Part shown: positions 1-13,315 of the stretch, in pieces
Layout of the letters: every line of letters starts with the position of its first letter
Numbering within the stretch: the stretch's first letter is position 1
NCBI GenBank assembly: GCA_026929865.2
Contig: CM049410.1
Location: 12,042,501-12,106,500 of the forward strand
Length of the DNA: 64,000 bases
Reading direction: 5' to 3'
Origin: Hyperoplus lanceolatus
Taxonomy: Eukaryota; Chordata; Actinopteri; Uranoscopiformes; Ammodytidae
The notes under the pieces: model-generated
The model's input: the letters and a program-made list of their open reading frames with translations, nothing else
Database searches by the model: none
What the model was told of the DNA's origin: nothing
Program-made: the position numbers and the translations under genes

Positions 1-1439
1 ATCGGTCCCTCCTTTCCTTCTTACAAATTGGCAGCGTTGTCCAGAGGAATCCTTTACCCCAGTGAGTCCTTGACAGAAATGAGATTTTAACTGCAATGCG
101 GCTGGATTTCGGCGCACACTCCTAATGCATAATGTGTGTTAATGGTCCATACACTTAGGAGTGACTCTTAAAGTTACACTGTCCATAAAGAGCAAATAAA
201 GTCAGACATCTGCAGGATGAGAGTGCAGAGGAGGGGCTGTTCTCCCCGTGAACGCCCGCCTTCATGTCACTCTAATGTTTTAATAATGTGTGCAGCGCTT
301 AGTGGTATGGTGATAGCGAGTCGCCCTTGGATTAACAGAATGAACCGGAGTGGCAGGTCGGCCTTTGACAGACAGTTGTTGTTGGTTATTATCATAATGT
401 GCAGATGTTGCCGTGTGCTGTTCGTGCAATTCAAGCTTGAGCGGATTTAAGGCTTTTATAATCTTCAGAGATCTTCTTTTTTGATAGCCTGATACTACTG
501 AGTTGTTGGAATTCAATATACTTTGCTGCTCACACCCCACACATGCTGGAGTCATGCCATTTCCCTGTAAGGCCTAAACACTGATCTTCAAGGTCAAACA
601 CATTTTTGTTCTTTTTTAGAATATGCATGTACGTAGGCCTCTATACGTGCAAGACTTGCATACTAACATGCGTTGGACATTTTGTGTAGGAGTTTGCAAC
701 TGCGCATTGGTCAGTTACATGTAGCATGTGTGCTGAAGTGTGCGAGTGTGTGTTTGTGTATGTGGGTAAAGTAATATACACATTAATTTCATTCCCCTGA
801 GCTGCCATTTTTCATTAAATGCTTTTAATCTTTGTGCCAAAGGTATAGTAGACTGGAACATAAAACTTTCAAAATGTACTGCCATTTACTGATTAATGCA
901 ACATGCCTGCATGGCGGAATTCAGATCAATGCTATCCTCCCGTAGCAAACCGTATGATGGGCTATTTCACCCATAGCTCAAACATTGAGCCCCAATCCGT
1001 GACTTGTATATAGCAGTTTGTCTGCCCCACTGTCATATCTACTCCACAGAATTCATCTTGTGTTTGCAGCAACCATGACGTCCACAGTCCACGTTTGAAA
1101 AAATACATTTCCCCCATGGCCCCTCATAAACTTCCTTCACTTCAGCCAGCTTTCAAATCTTATCTTATCTCCAAGAAGCACTTTCCATTTCCTCCCATTA
1201 GAACAAAATACCAATTCAATTTGAGTAACTTCACCGCATATAAATTAACTGCAGAACATAAAACTAGTCAGCCAGAGATAAGGTTGCTGGCACGGCATTC
1301 AGATAATGTTTTGGAGATATTGGACACTAGCGACCGCAGACGCTTTATCCAGACCCTCATTTACTCAGTGGTAAGCCCCAGTCCACCACTACTTGTGTTT
1401 GGTCTCTATTTTGTCTCACATCTTTTATCCCCAAACATA

Positions 1440-1445
1440 TCTCTC

Positions 1446-1483
<38 letters not shown>
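1440..1483. repeat. (CT)n microsatellite
   Basis: About 22 CT units with one CG interruption. Confidence 0.95.
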
Positions 1484-1490
<7 letters not shown>

Positions 1491-2669
1491 CATGAACTCA
1501 ACATCCCTATTTCCACATATACAGTATATACCCCAACTCTACCCTTAAACATTTTTCTAAATCTTTTGTTCAAACTTTGTTGAAACTTGCTGACTCTTTC
1601 CGTTCCCCTGTCTTTAAATTCTCACCGACTCTCATATCACACTCCTTGAACTCATGTTGCTTCTCAAGTCAGCGTCAACTGTTCCAAGACACCTGTTGCC
1701 GGGGTTTCGCACTATTCTGCCATCCAAGGCACAAGATACTGTGTGAAACAATAACTCAAGAACCCCATCTCTCAAGTAGACCCTGCACACACTGTAGCCC
1801 TTATCAGCTTTCCTGGTGAATGTGTGACTGTCCAAGCACATTGCCACAACTATGTTTCATATTCATTGAATGCTGATTTTGTAGATGTGTTCATGTTACT
1901 CAGTATAAGTGTGTATTCATGTCATCATGAGAGTTTTTTTTTAAAAAGCTTTAGATCCCATTCTGATCTTATCTCTCCAGACAGAAATAATACACTATTT
2001 TTGCGATTCTTGTGACTTTGGAGTCTTTTCTTTTTGTGCCACCAGCAGGCCAAAGTTTCCAATTATCCTGTTGAATATCTCAACATCTATTAAATGGGTT
2101 GGTACAACATATTACAAAAAAAAAAATGTACAGACATTGGTGGTTCCCAGATGATGAATCTTACAGACCACATCACATTTGTGGTTTTGAGTGAAATAAA
2201 TATTATGCAGACATACAAGTCCCCCCTCTGGATGAATTGTAATACCTTTTGCGATCCCTTCACATTTCATGCAGTGCCATTATCAGCTCAAACATTATCA
2301 TCCGTCCAATACTTCATAGCTCATTACAAATGATTCACATTTTCAGTTGTCTCTGTTGTACAAATGAGCAAATGTTGGCATAGTTTACATTATACCTGCT
2401 TGACATGCTTATACAGACAGGTGCATATGTATTTTTGTCTTCCTAGCCTCTTGTTATCTCTGTTCTTCTGATAGAGTGTGTGCTCTGTCCAATATCTTCA
2501 GGCCCTGCAGCAAAGAGTGTTCTTTTGCATGAGAAGGATCTGGTTATACAGTGTGAGGGTGGGGGTGAAGGGATGGATTTGTCTCGTCTTAATATTTATG
2601 CAAAAGGAACTATGGTTAAGAAGGTGGATTGTGAATTAGGCAAACATACTGTATTGGACACACAAAAGC

Positions 2670-2823
<154 letters not shown>

Positions 2824-3775
2824 GTGACACTGACACCGTTTGCATTTTCCTTATATTCTCAAAATGTCTCTTTGTTTTTCCATCCATCTGAACCTTACAT
2901 GTTTCCCTCACCATTCTATAACACGATTTGTTTTCTCTATGCGTTGTTTCAGCCTAAGCGAGACAGAGATAAAATTTTTTAGAGTAATATAAAAGCGCAT
3001 GTGGAGGACAAAGATGATGAAATATAACAGCTCTTTTTTCTCCATCTGTCACTGTCACAGACTCGACATGCGTCTCTGTGTAATGATTCCTTTTTGAAAA
3101 ACGTGTGTTTTACCAGGGAAATTTCACTTATTTATGTATTCCCTCAACTGCCTTCATTTTTTATGCAATCGCTGATGCAATACACAGAGTTGTTGATGGT
3201 GCAATGTAAATTGTTTTATTTTCTCACATGGCTTACTGAAGCAAATGGCCAGTTCAATTATTTTACATAGCAACGACACACAAACTCCTAAAGCATGCTT
3301 TTACTGTAATCGGAATAATTTTTTGTTCTTAGGTTTATGGGTATTGTTTCTGTTAGATGCACCAAAGTAAACCTGTTCAGCATGTGTTCCGTGCAATCTT
3401 CTTCATTATCTTTTTTTTTGTCTTTGTTTATGCTATTTTATTTGTTTTTCTCATTCTTTTATGGCCGTGACTATCAAGCCTGTCACTTTGCCCAAACTTC
3501 AGCTCTCAATTGCCGCTCTGAACGAAATAAATCAGGAGTACTGACTTAATCTGAATGCAACACCTTGTCATAAAGACGCTGATGGTGCAACTTCGTTTTA
3601 AATTAGATCAGATGTTAAGGCAAAGTGTTCCTGCTGGTTGAAGACAATCTGACTGACACAAGTGAAGTCAAAGACCTGCAACTTCATATACTGTTTAGGC
3701 ATTAAGCAGTTGTTCCTCTGAAACAACAGTAAAATATGTAAATCTATTCGTTAACGGGACAAGTGGTCTGGTCAT

Positions 3776-4712
3776 TTAAAGCCACTATGAGTAACATGGC
3801 ACGTTGGCGTCCCCTTTGGACAAAAGCGGTAGTATTTTTACGACGCCCGTTGTCGCAAAGCTGTTTACTAGCGCGTGCCAGGCGCGTGAGTGTGAACTGA
3901 GAAGGGAGCAATATAGTGCATGTCCGTGTGTTGAAAGTGTGAGGACTCTTTTCGGCTCCGTGAGAGTGGTTTTGACACTGCATGAACTAATGCCAGTCAC
4001 TGCCACACGCACCTGATTGCAATGCTGATTGCTAACTACTCTCTCTCACAGAGCTGAAAGATTAGCCTACGTGTCCGACTCCTCACAGAAAGCGAATGAA
4101 CGATAGACGGCAGTTAGTATGGATCACGATGAGGTAATGTGTTTGTGTTGTTGATGTAAATAATGACTATTTCAGATAATGGTTATCTGATGATGGTGAA
4201 GCAAAGCAAACTTTGTGTTAGTACCAACCGCTCATTCATTTAGGAGTAAACACTGCAGTCTAGTTTCGCTCTTGTGAAATTGTATACACGTTGCTTGGCA
4301 ACACCCTCGTCCCCCCGTAGCCTATATCACTCTCCCTTTTAGCTTTTCTTCATTGCATTTTCTTTTTTTCTTTGATGGTTCAGCCCCGTTATCAGTCATT
4401 ATGACGACAAATAACTGTATCAAACAAGGCTCCCGCTCCCCTTCCCTCACCTGGAGTGATAGGCTTCTCAATTCACGTTGCTGCGCCACACTGAAATCTG
4501 CGACCAATACGGATATATGACCATAGAGCTTGCACGAGCGAACCGAAAATCGGACTGTGTGTGCGACCAGACCAAAAGCAGTAATAAAAACTATTTAAAA
4601 ACGTCTTTCTTTGCACTGATGGTCTCGTTTGCTGTTAAAGGTAATTTATGATTATCAGAGGAAACATGAGGCTGTTTAAAAGATATTTAAATGTTACTCG
4701 TAGCCGCTTTAA
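3776..4712 (+). mobile_element. TTAA-flanked 929-bp element, copy 1
   Basis: The body, 3780-4708, is bounded by TTAA at 3776-3779 and 4709-4712. Its ends are inverted repeats: AGCCACTATGAGTAACAT at the left and ATGTTACTCGTAGCCGCT at the right. TTAA target duplication is the hallmark of piggyBac-superfamily elements. No intact transposase is present (longest frame about 75 codons), so this looks like a non-autonomous derivative. A second copy lies in nptxr intron 4. Confidence 0.8.
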
Positions 4713-5995
4713 TGTGCTGCATGAACACAAGTGCAACAACAACAATAAGTCTGAATCAGCAGTCCAATGAATAACAACTGCCTCAGAAATGTATGTACAA
4801 GACAAGGAGCAAATACACAATGTTGAAACTGAAGCTATGTGGTAGAGCAATATCAGTGTTGTGAATTGTAGTCAAGGCAGGTTTATAAGTAAATTCCTTG
4901 ATATAAGGAATGGATCTGATTAGCTTTTCCACAGTAAAAGAGATGGTCTGCATCGATAAACTGCACTGATGAAAGAAACAAACTCTTCACAACTGTAATA
5001 AATCAGGACTTGAATAAATAGTGCATGCTGTATTTTGCAAGCTGATAAGGGTAAAATAGATATTTCAGTCAAGCATACCCAGACAGATGTTTGAACCTTT
5101 GTGTCAGGGACAGGTAGTAGGAGTATAACTGAATATCATCTGCATAGCAGGACAGCGGCTTGTCCTATCTATGAGAATATGGTCTACAAAGATGATCTTC
5201 AAAAGATGACCACAATGGTGGTAGGATTATTTCTTAGATGTGATATACAGTATAGGCCAAGGGACCTGGTGTTTAAAGGAACAGGGGTAGGTAACAGTTT
5301 AAACCCATCATTAAGAGCATATATAAAGAAGAGAATCACATCTTTATATAAAACAGATTGTAAAAGAACCACAAAAACATTTTCAAGAATGTTAATGCTT
5401 AATTATCGCTAGTTCTTTTCGTGAACAAAACTAAAAGAACTAGCGTTTTGTCACAAGACTTAAATACATAGTAATACAATATAAGTCCAAAAATATTTTG
5501 CTTCTTACACGTTTGTTCTGCACCACAGATATTATATTATTCATTTGACTGACAAGCTGAACTGAGATATTCCCTCAGGAGAATTTCAGAATAAGCAGTG
5601 CTTCTTAATGATTAACAATAGATCTGCTGATCATTAGCATGACTGCTGAGAAAACCCAAATGGCATATAACACAGAAACTAAATGAACCAATGAAAGAGG
5701 TTTTTGTCTTTCCCCATTAATAGTCAGTTAGCATACAACAAACATGCATTGCAACAATCTCTAACAAACCATTATAAATAGGAATTGCATAAGTAATCAC
5801 AAAAGCCAAAAGTTTTCAAAGACAGTCGTGTAGAGATAATTAAAGAATTTAAAGTATCAGGACAACTGGGAAATAAATTTGGATGCTGCTTAGATAAAAA
5901 CAAAAGCTTTGTGTTAATGATTAAGAATGCCATGGTGCAGACATTCGGTAAGATAAAAACCTTACCCATAAGTTCTATCTTCTCTTGGTTATTTA
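4713..5995. other. Intergenic, no gene recognised
   Basis: AT-rich. A small hairpin, GCTAGTTCTTTT at about 5408-5419 against AAAAGAACTAGC at about 5432-5443, is the only structure noticed. Confidence 0.5.
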
Positions 5996-7074
5996 CAGTT
6001 TTTCTCAGTCGCTTTGGTGCTTTTCTCACATCACTATTAACATTTGCACAGCAGTTAGTGCATTTCTCAAAACAATTAGTGCAAACTGCAAAACCTAGTG
6101 GATAACCTGCAAAAGTACGTCGCTTGCTCAAAATGGATAGTCTATTCCTCAAAAGCAAGAATTCATGTCAATGAAACTGCCAGTGTCATCAAAATAAGAA
6201 GTCTTGACACCATCGTTTATGAACAAGATAGTCAAATGGCTTTGTCATGTTTTCATTATGACAGTTTATTCTCTCAGTGTTTTCCAATGCAAAAAAAAAG
6301 GTCAGAACTCGGTGACACTACCTGAAAATGCTCAAGACAGCACTATACACTTTTATTTGTACAGCCATTTGAAAACTACTGTAAAGTTACACATTGCTGT
6401 AGTTAGGGGAGTAAGTGAGTACAAGACACTGAATACGTATGTTTCACATTTTTACTGTATATGCTCTTTGCAATTCTACAGCATTGTGCAAAAGAAAAAT
6501 ACACTTCAGTCACTTATTTAGAACAAACATAAAAAAAAAACTTTTGGTAGAGCTGTGCACAAATGTCAACAATATAACAGGACATATTGTAACTGAACAT
6601 ATATAGGTAAATCATTCTGGCAAATCCAGACATTCCTGTCTGTCTGGCCACATATTTTCATCTACATCACAACGGATATTATCCCTTGCAATGCAGCGAG
6701 GAAAGTATCTATGATAAAGAAAAGGTATAAAATTTGCTTGACAGAATTTGATAACTAGTTCAACAATTTTGTATGTAATGACTCAAGCAATGAAATGAAG
6801 ACTATTAGTTTTATTGGGAACGACTATTCAGCATCCATAAGTATAGTTCATTTTGACTGACATGACATAAGCAAATGACAATGTTATAAAACAGCAGGGA
6901 ATTGTATGAAAGCAACTGATACATGTCCAAAAGTGTTTGCAATGTGTTCAGAGGAAGGAGAAATTGCTACTACGATGTGCTCAAATGACTAAATGTTGCG
7001 GAGGTTGAACTAATAGTTATGAGAATTTTCATTCTGATCTGAGAAAAGCACCAAAGCAACTGAGAAAAACTGTA
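5994..7074. mobile_element. TA-flanked 1.08-kb inverted-repeat element
   Basis: The body, 5996-7072, begins CAGTTTTTCTCAGTCGCTTT and ends with its near-exact inverse (AAAGCAACTGAGAAAAACTG); the inverted repeat is about 35 bp. TA lies on both sides (5994-5995, 7073-7074), as in Tc1/mariner insertions. Interior frames are short and show no transposase I recognise; superfamily is inferred from the TA site and size only. Confidence 0.65.
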
Positions 7075-9690
7075 AAAAAAAATGTTTCTTCCCCATTCCT
7101 ACCTCAATCCTTGTATGCCTCATTTAACACATTTAACATTCCCTCTTGAGATCCATTGTCGACCTCAAGCCCTCTTCCACTTTATTGCCCTAATTCCTCA
7201 CTTTTTACTTATGTCTTCTGCTCTGACGGCAATCCACTTTTAACCGCCCCTTTGCTATTCCTCTTTAGATGTCTCCTCTTTCATCATCTACCTCTATCTC
7301 CCTCCCGGCTTCCCTTGTCACTACTCCATGGAGTCCCCCTCTGGTTAACTCTTTCCTCCTGTCCTCCTGCTGAGCCCCTTGTCAGCCCAAAGATAACTGC
7401 AAGAAAGTCCCTGGTACATCATTGGATTAAGGCCCTTTTTTGCTGCTCTGAGGGGGTTGGAGAAGTTGATTAATTAAGAGTGTGCTGAAAAAAAAGGAAA
7501 GGGTATGGAATATTTAAATAGATAGAGGTCTTTGAGGGGAACGTTTTGTGAAATGGACTGGAAGGGATGTCTCTGAGCAGTAATGCCAAGGGGAATACTG
7601 AGCAGAGGACTGAAAAAGAAAGGGTAAAAGTAAGTTCTAGGAAGCTATGCAGATCCACCAGACCCGAATGAAAAATGGTTCATGTGTCAGTGTCTGACAA
7701 AATGTCCCTGCAATTAAAACTACTTTGTAAGGGTTAATACATGATTATGGTTTGGGTGAAGTAAAGTAAACTTTTGGTGACTTTTGGGAGGACACAGACT
7801 GCAACTTGCCCAACCATCCACCCTGAGCTCCTCCCTCAGGCCATGCTTGATCAGACAACAGCACTGCGTAAAACTATAGATGCCTCCTAAATCTTTTAAA
7901 TGATGCAAAGGTCTTCAGCAAAAACGTACAGGGATAGTGTAAGTAAAAACTTTTTTGTAGCGCAATGCAACACCATCCAGTACGGAACTGTGTTGGCCAA
8001 TCAATTGTGTGCAAACACACATTCCGGATGGATCACAATACCTTAATAACTAAGGACTAAAGTTTCAAAATTAAATTGCAAAGATGATAAATCTCTGCCA
8101 CTTTCAAAATTATTCTGGGTTAGAAGAAGAAGACAAAAAAAATCTCCAACATCAATACAACTTCTATTATAATACCGGTAGCTGTCTCATAAATACAATA
8201 CCCTGACAGTAACCGAGATGATGCCACCTGTTGTCCAAAATTGTTCCACAGCAGAGCGCACCAGCCCCTCTTTGAGTGCCTCACACACACACCCACACAA
8301 ACATTCACAACACGCACACAGAGACTCAAGCACACATAAACCATCCCTTCCAAGAAAACTTTATGGCTTCCACGTACAGACAGAAGCCCTTAAGTCGTGT
8401 ATCGGCCTCTCCAAACCAAAGCTTTCCAAAGGTCACAGTGAGAGGTTCTTCAGTTATACCATTGGTGAAAACAGCTGATGTTTGCTGTGATCTATAATCA
8501 CTTCACATCTAAAAGTGAGCCCCAGGGAGGATTCCTGAGAAGGGAGTGCTGCAATGTCCCCAAGGGATGCATAGCCTGGCAAAGCCGGAGTGTTATATTG
8601 TTGCAATAGTGATGAACAGCAAGGGGGCCCTTTGAGGTTTCTTTCTTTGCAAAGTCATTATGGACAGCATAGTGGACCATGGAGGCTCTCTGGATACCTA
8701 TACATCTCTGTCTGGCTATTGCTCTCACATAATATCACAAAGCCCACAAATGATTTGTCAACCCCATGAAGCAAGATTATCCAAATAGAAACAAATCAAC
8801 ATCACATTAACATTATCCTTTAACATTATCGTTTGATTAGAATCAGTTAACATTTACCTCCCCTGAACAGAAGCCTTAAGGCATGGTGTGACTGTCAAGC
8901 AAGTGTCATGAATAGGGCATTAGCGCGAAGTGATACTATCACTCAAATAGTCTGATAATTGTGATTTTTTAACCTTTATGAAACCAAAAACTCAAGAGGC
9001 TTATTTTTTAGCCTAATGTTGTGTATGTAACCAACAAGTGCACATTTAGGACCCGCTTTAAATGTCATCACATCAGCTAGAAACACAAAAAAAATCAGGA
9101 CGCGTTTTCAACCAAATAATAAAGCCAATGTTAGCTTAATTTACCAGCTATCCACAGCTGATATAATCTACCAGAAACAATTGAAATGAGAAGGCTATTT
9201 TGGTCTAAATCTGTTTGAAATCCAGCAATTGTTTGAGAAATCGGCATATTCCTTCCTAAAAAGGAAAGCATGGTAAACTGACAGTAGGGCCTTATAATTT
9301 GTCACCAGATAGGCTATATGCCTTAAGGAGGAAATAGTAGATGAGAATTAAAAGTTAAAATTAAAACCAAAAGACAGAACGAGGCAGAGAGAAAGTAAAG
9401 GGGAGCGATCGGATCGTAGGGGTAGAGAACAGGGCAGAATGACTGAGGTCCCCCCGGGTGTGAGTTTGGTGAAAATGAGGTGATGAAATGAAATGACTGT
9501 TAGAGGGATGGAGGGAGAGAGGGGGAGAACGTTTGAGCATAAGAAAAGATTTTTGGCTGGCTGGTATGAGAGGTGGAGATTTATGATTATTAATAGTAAT
9601 GTTTGATTAGCATGAGTGCAGCCAGGGAAAGTGATACGGGCCAGCCTGGCAGCCCACTTTTCATCCCAAAATAGTTGGAGAAGACTAAGG
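7075..9690. other. Intergenic, no gene recognised
   Basis: No exon or clear transposon end was recognised. A short CA-rich part lies at about 8280-8335. Confidence 0.5.
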
Positions 9691-9792
9691 CTATAAAAAC
9701 TGAAAGAGCAGAGCCTCTGAACTTTTACTGGACGTCCCTCCTGCATCCACCTGGCTCTTTTCCCACCGCAACATCCGTCAGCCCGTAACTAG
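9691..9792 (+). promoter_or_regulatory. Candidate parvalbumin TATA promoter and non-coding exon 1
   Basis: A TATA-like CTATAAAAAC lies at 9691-9700. About 30 bp downstream begins a stretch of roughly 70 nt ending in ACTAG followed by a consensus donor GTAAGA at 9793. Parvalbumin genes have a non-coding first exon, and the coding start exon here needs an upstream partner because its acceptor is 6 nt before the ATG. No other + strand gene lies between the two. The assignment is inference; transcription start and splicing are unproven. Confidence 0.35.
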
Positions 9793-10392
9793 GTAAGAGA
9801 AAGAAATGACATAGGCCTACCTGAGATTTCATATAAGGCTTTGCCAGATACTTGAAACATATCGTTAACCTTGATGTTCTACCGACTGCGGCTGATCACA
9901 CGTTTAAAGAAGAGGAATTTTAACAAACAGAGGTTATCACAAGACACACATATGGATAGTGAATGGTTGATATTGGCACACAACAGTTCTGCAGTTCTCC
10001 TACTTTGTCATTAAATGCAGAGATAGAGGAAGCTGATAGGAAAGGTCATAGATAGACAAACTTGTGATGGCATGCAATTTACCTTCCTTCACAGGCTCCC
10101 TTATAGAATGAGATCACGTTTAGATACAGAGACAGTATATCTACAAGGTAATTACTTTCTGAAAGCTACAGTTTGCGGCCAAAGGCACAGGCGTGATTTT
10201 ATTGAAGTGCTTACTTGTGATATCTTTCAAGGTCAGATTTTTAATTACAATTAATAAGAGAGTCTCTGTCCGTGCTCCACATAACTTTTTCAAAATGCTG
10301 ATGTGGTGAAAGGCATGAAATTTCCTCTTGAGAATGTAACTATGTACTTCCGCTTTTATTTTTCATCACATACATTTAAAAAAATGTTGCAT

Positions 10393-10520
<128 letters not shown>

Positions 10521-10899
10521 TGTAAGGTCATCATGCTATGAATATGCATAGACAGAACGCGGTTGCGGCTTTCAGTTTATTAATGAAGAAGACTCATAAT
10601 ATTTTGTTTGGGTGTCACAATGATATATGTATGCTTTTGAACACCATGGCTGCTGCCTTCAATGGCAGATTAAATGGAATTTACATATTTAATTTGTTTG
10701 GTAATATTTTATGCAAATGTCTATCAAGTCTGTGTGCTTAAGATTGCTTATAGCATATGGGTTTAGCACAGTCATCTCATTAAAGTTTGCGATCCTATTA
10801 GATTATGAATCTGGTGCTTAAACTATGTTAGGTGGGAGAATGTAACCACAGGAGGGCTTTGACTATTGGATACATTTGCCAATACATTTCAGTTGATTA

Positions 10900-11045
10900 C
10901 AAACTTTCACGTTTCCCTCAGGATGAAAATGATGAACATTGTAGGCTTGATGCCTGCATAGCATCAACATTTTAGCACTGGCATTGTGAGCATGTTAGCT
11001 TGCTGATGATAGCATGCTAACATGCCAGACAAAAAATACTGAAAA
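10900..11045. repeat. Interspersed repeat with GCATGCTAACATGC motif
   Basis: The motif GCATGCTAACATGC and related GAGCATGTTAGC words recur here and at 25485-25550. This suggests two fragments of one dispersed fish repeat; class not identified. Confidence 0.4.
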
Positions 11046-11308
11046 TACAAATACATACAACATTCTAAAATCTCAAACTAACTCAGTCTATCAGGAAAAC
11101 AATGTAATACTGTACAGTTATGACAAACACATTCAGGAGAATTGAAGTTGCCAAGCTGTGACTGTGCTAGTCTGTCCGGAACCTGCCAGAGGATTAAACA
11201 GTGGACAGTGGTGATAACAGCCAGCTGATCCCCAGGCCTCTGCACTGCCATTATCAAATCCATTCTTCCATCGGTGTGTGCATTCCTGCACATGTGTATT
11301 TGTTTTAA

Positions 11309-11311
<3 letters not shown>

Positions 11312-11386
<75 letters not shown>
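11312..11386. repeat. (GT)n microsatellite
   Basis: About 37 GT units. Confidence 0.97.
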
Positions 11387-11389
<3 letters not shown>

Positions 11390-12255
11390 TTAATGAACTC
11401 CATTGTAGATTCTCTCTATCAGCAGCTCAGTAAGATCAATACACAATGTAATGCACACTGAAAAGATAGCTCTGGCTACATTCAACCGACAAGCTCATTT
11501 TCTAGGATCAACTGAACACATCAGGGGCAATTCAGATAAAAAGCTTTCTATGGACAGAGAAAATCACTAGGGCCCCTTTGATTCAGGGAAAATGACCTGT
11601 TATTCAGATTCTTCAGATCAATGGTGCCACTACACTACTATAGTAGCTGGGTCTCTTTGTTAAGGTCTGTCTTAGCATGTAGATCTGTTAACTTTTTTTC
11701 AGGTGTTTAGTTATTAGTTATTTAGATCTTCTCAGTTTTCCTCTCATTTTACAATTATTTGTATTGCAGAAACACAGTCTTCGGCCTCAGTCTTGTCCAT
11801 TACATAGTCACATTCTCTCTGCTTCTTACACACTCCTCCCACATGCACCAGTCAAAACAAGAAAATAAGGAGGTCAGGTTTCTCGAAATGCGAGTACATT
11901 CTTCTTTAAGCCTTCCACCTCTCCACCCTAGTCCGCTTGGCACCCTCTGTAACACACGTAAACACACACATATTCACACTTTCATGCAGCTGTCACGGTA
12001 CACTTTGGAGTTTGCAGCACTGCAGCAAGGTTAGGTTTCCCACACCTATGGAGACCATCAGGGTGATGGGACTTCCCATGAAGGAAACCCCACTCACATA
12101 CTATACTCTACTTCAAAAGGCTCACAGGTTGACCTCATGTAGGATAGATTCCATCAATAATCTTAAGATATTTTAAGCAAATTCCCCTGTTTTCCATTAG
12201 AAATGTGTACATTAAAGCTGTAATCCGGCATTTCTAGTGGCCGTAAATGTAATCA

Positions 12256-12345
12256 TTTTTCATTTTCATTTCATTTAACTTTTATTTATCCTCAAGAGAC
12301 CAATTGAGGGGTGACCCTCATTTACAATGATGTCGCGTAATCACA
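12256..12345 (-). mobile_element. LINE-type 3' tail, copy 1
   Basis: Reverse complement reads GAGGGTCACCCCTCAATTG..., a CTC-rich link and ATAAATAAAAG. The same tail occurs at 32330-32512, 34741-34815 and 59240-59572. Copies end at the same A-rich 3' end but differ in 5' extent, as expected of 5'-truncated LINEs. Confidence 0.5.
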
Positions 12346-12589
12346 GGCACTTCTAGACCAGAGATTCTCTCAAAACCAGACATTATTGACTGCATGAAGT
12401 CAGTAGATTGTCAGTTCTTACCTGAAGAATGATTTCTCTGGACAGAGAGATTCTGAATCACTACAGCAGTCGGCACCCCGCAGTGAGAACACTCGCCAAG
12501 GCATGCATCCTGCGTCTGAATGTACGTGGAAAGTCGGGAACTTCAGACACGTCAGCACCACAGTGTGCAGAAAAATCTTTTTATAAATT

Positions 12590-12780
12590 TTGAATATGTG
12601 GGACCTATAGGACCATGTCTTATACGAACCATAGACTGTATATAAAAGAAAAAAACTAAATAAAAAAACTAACACAGGTCTGAACTCAGTACTACTGAGT
12701 CTGAGGCTCCAATGTCCTGAGTCCAAGGACGCACCGCTGCAGCGCGGAAAATACGAGGTCGCCCCTCAGATATATAACTG
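12590..12780. repeat. Fragment with CCATAGACTGTATATAA motif
   Basis: Contains the word ACCATAGACTGTATATAA, which I know as common in dispersed repeats of many fish genomes. Boundaries are not visible. Confidence 0.35.
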
Positions 12781-13315
12781 GGCAAAGCAGCAAATACAAG
12801 AGCTTTCAAAGGTCATATGCTCAATAACCATTGTTTTAACTCACTATGATAGATAGGGACTTAACTGGCAGTTAACTAGATAAAGAATCTTACATAGTAT
12901 AACTTTAAGTTGAATAAAACAACACTGCTACCTGCTCATCAGACCGACAGTTGGCAACCACAGTATCTGGTGAACTTTAGCACAGCATTTAGGCTAGCAG
13001 ATGAAGCGCCAGATATCTCTCAGGAGTTGGCAGAGAACAAAAACAGAACTATAAGAGGTTGAATATTCAACTTAAATTGATCAAAGGGCGGACACACAAC
13101 TCCAGACTCATGATAATGTTGCTTTGTAAACACTGGATGTGTAGATAATTGACTATTTGCTACCAATTTGGTCATATCAAGGTGCAGATGCAATATGTCA
13201 GACTTGTGTTGTCTTAATTGCTGACAGAGAAGAAAGGGAGCATTTCAGATAACCTACTCAGATAGAAAAAAGTCTGCAGAGACAGAGTAGATCAGCAGAA
13301 CCAAAATTGATCTTT

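Noticed and set aside
3804-4016. 70-codon frame repeated at 50869-51081
   Set aside because: The frame is conserved only because the two transposon copies are nearly identical; no start context, domain or homologue is evident.
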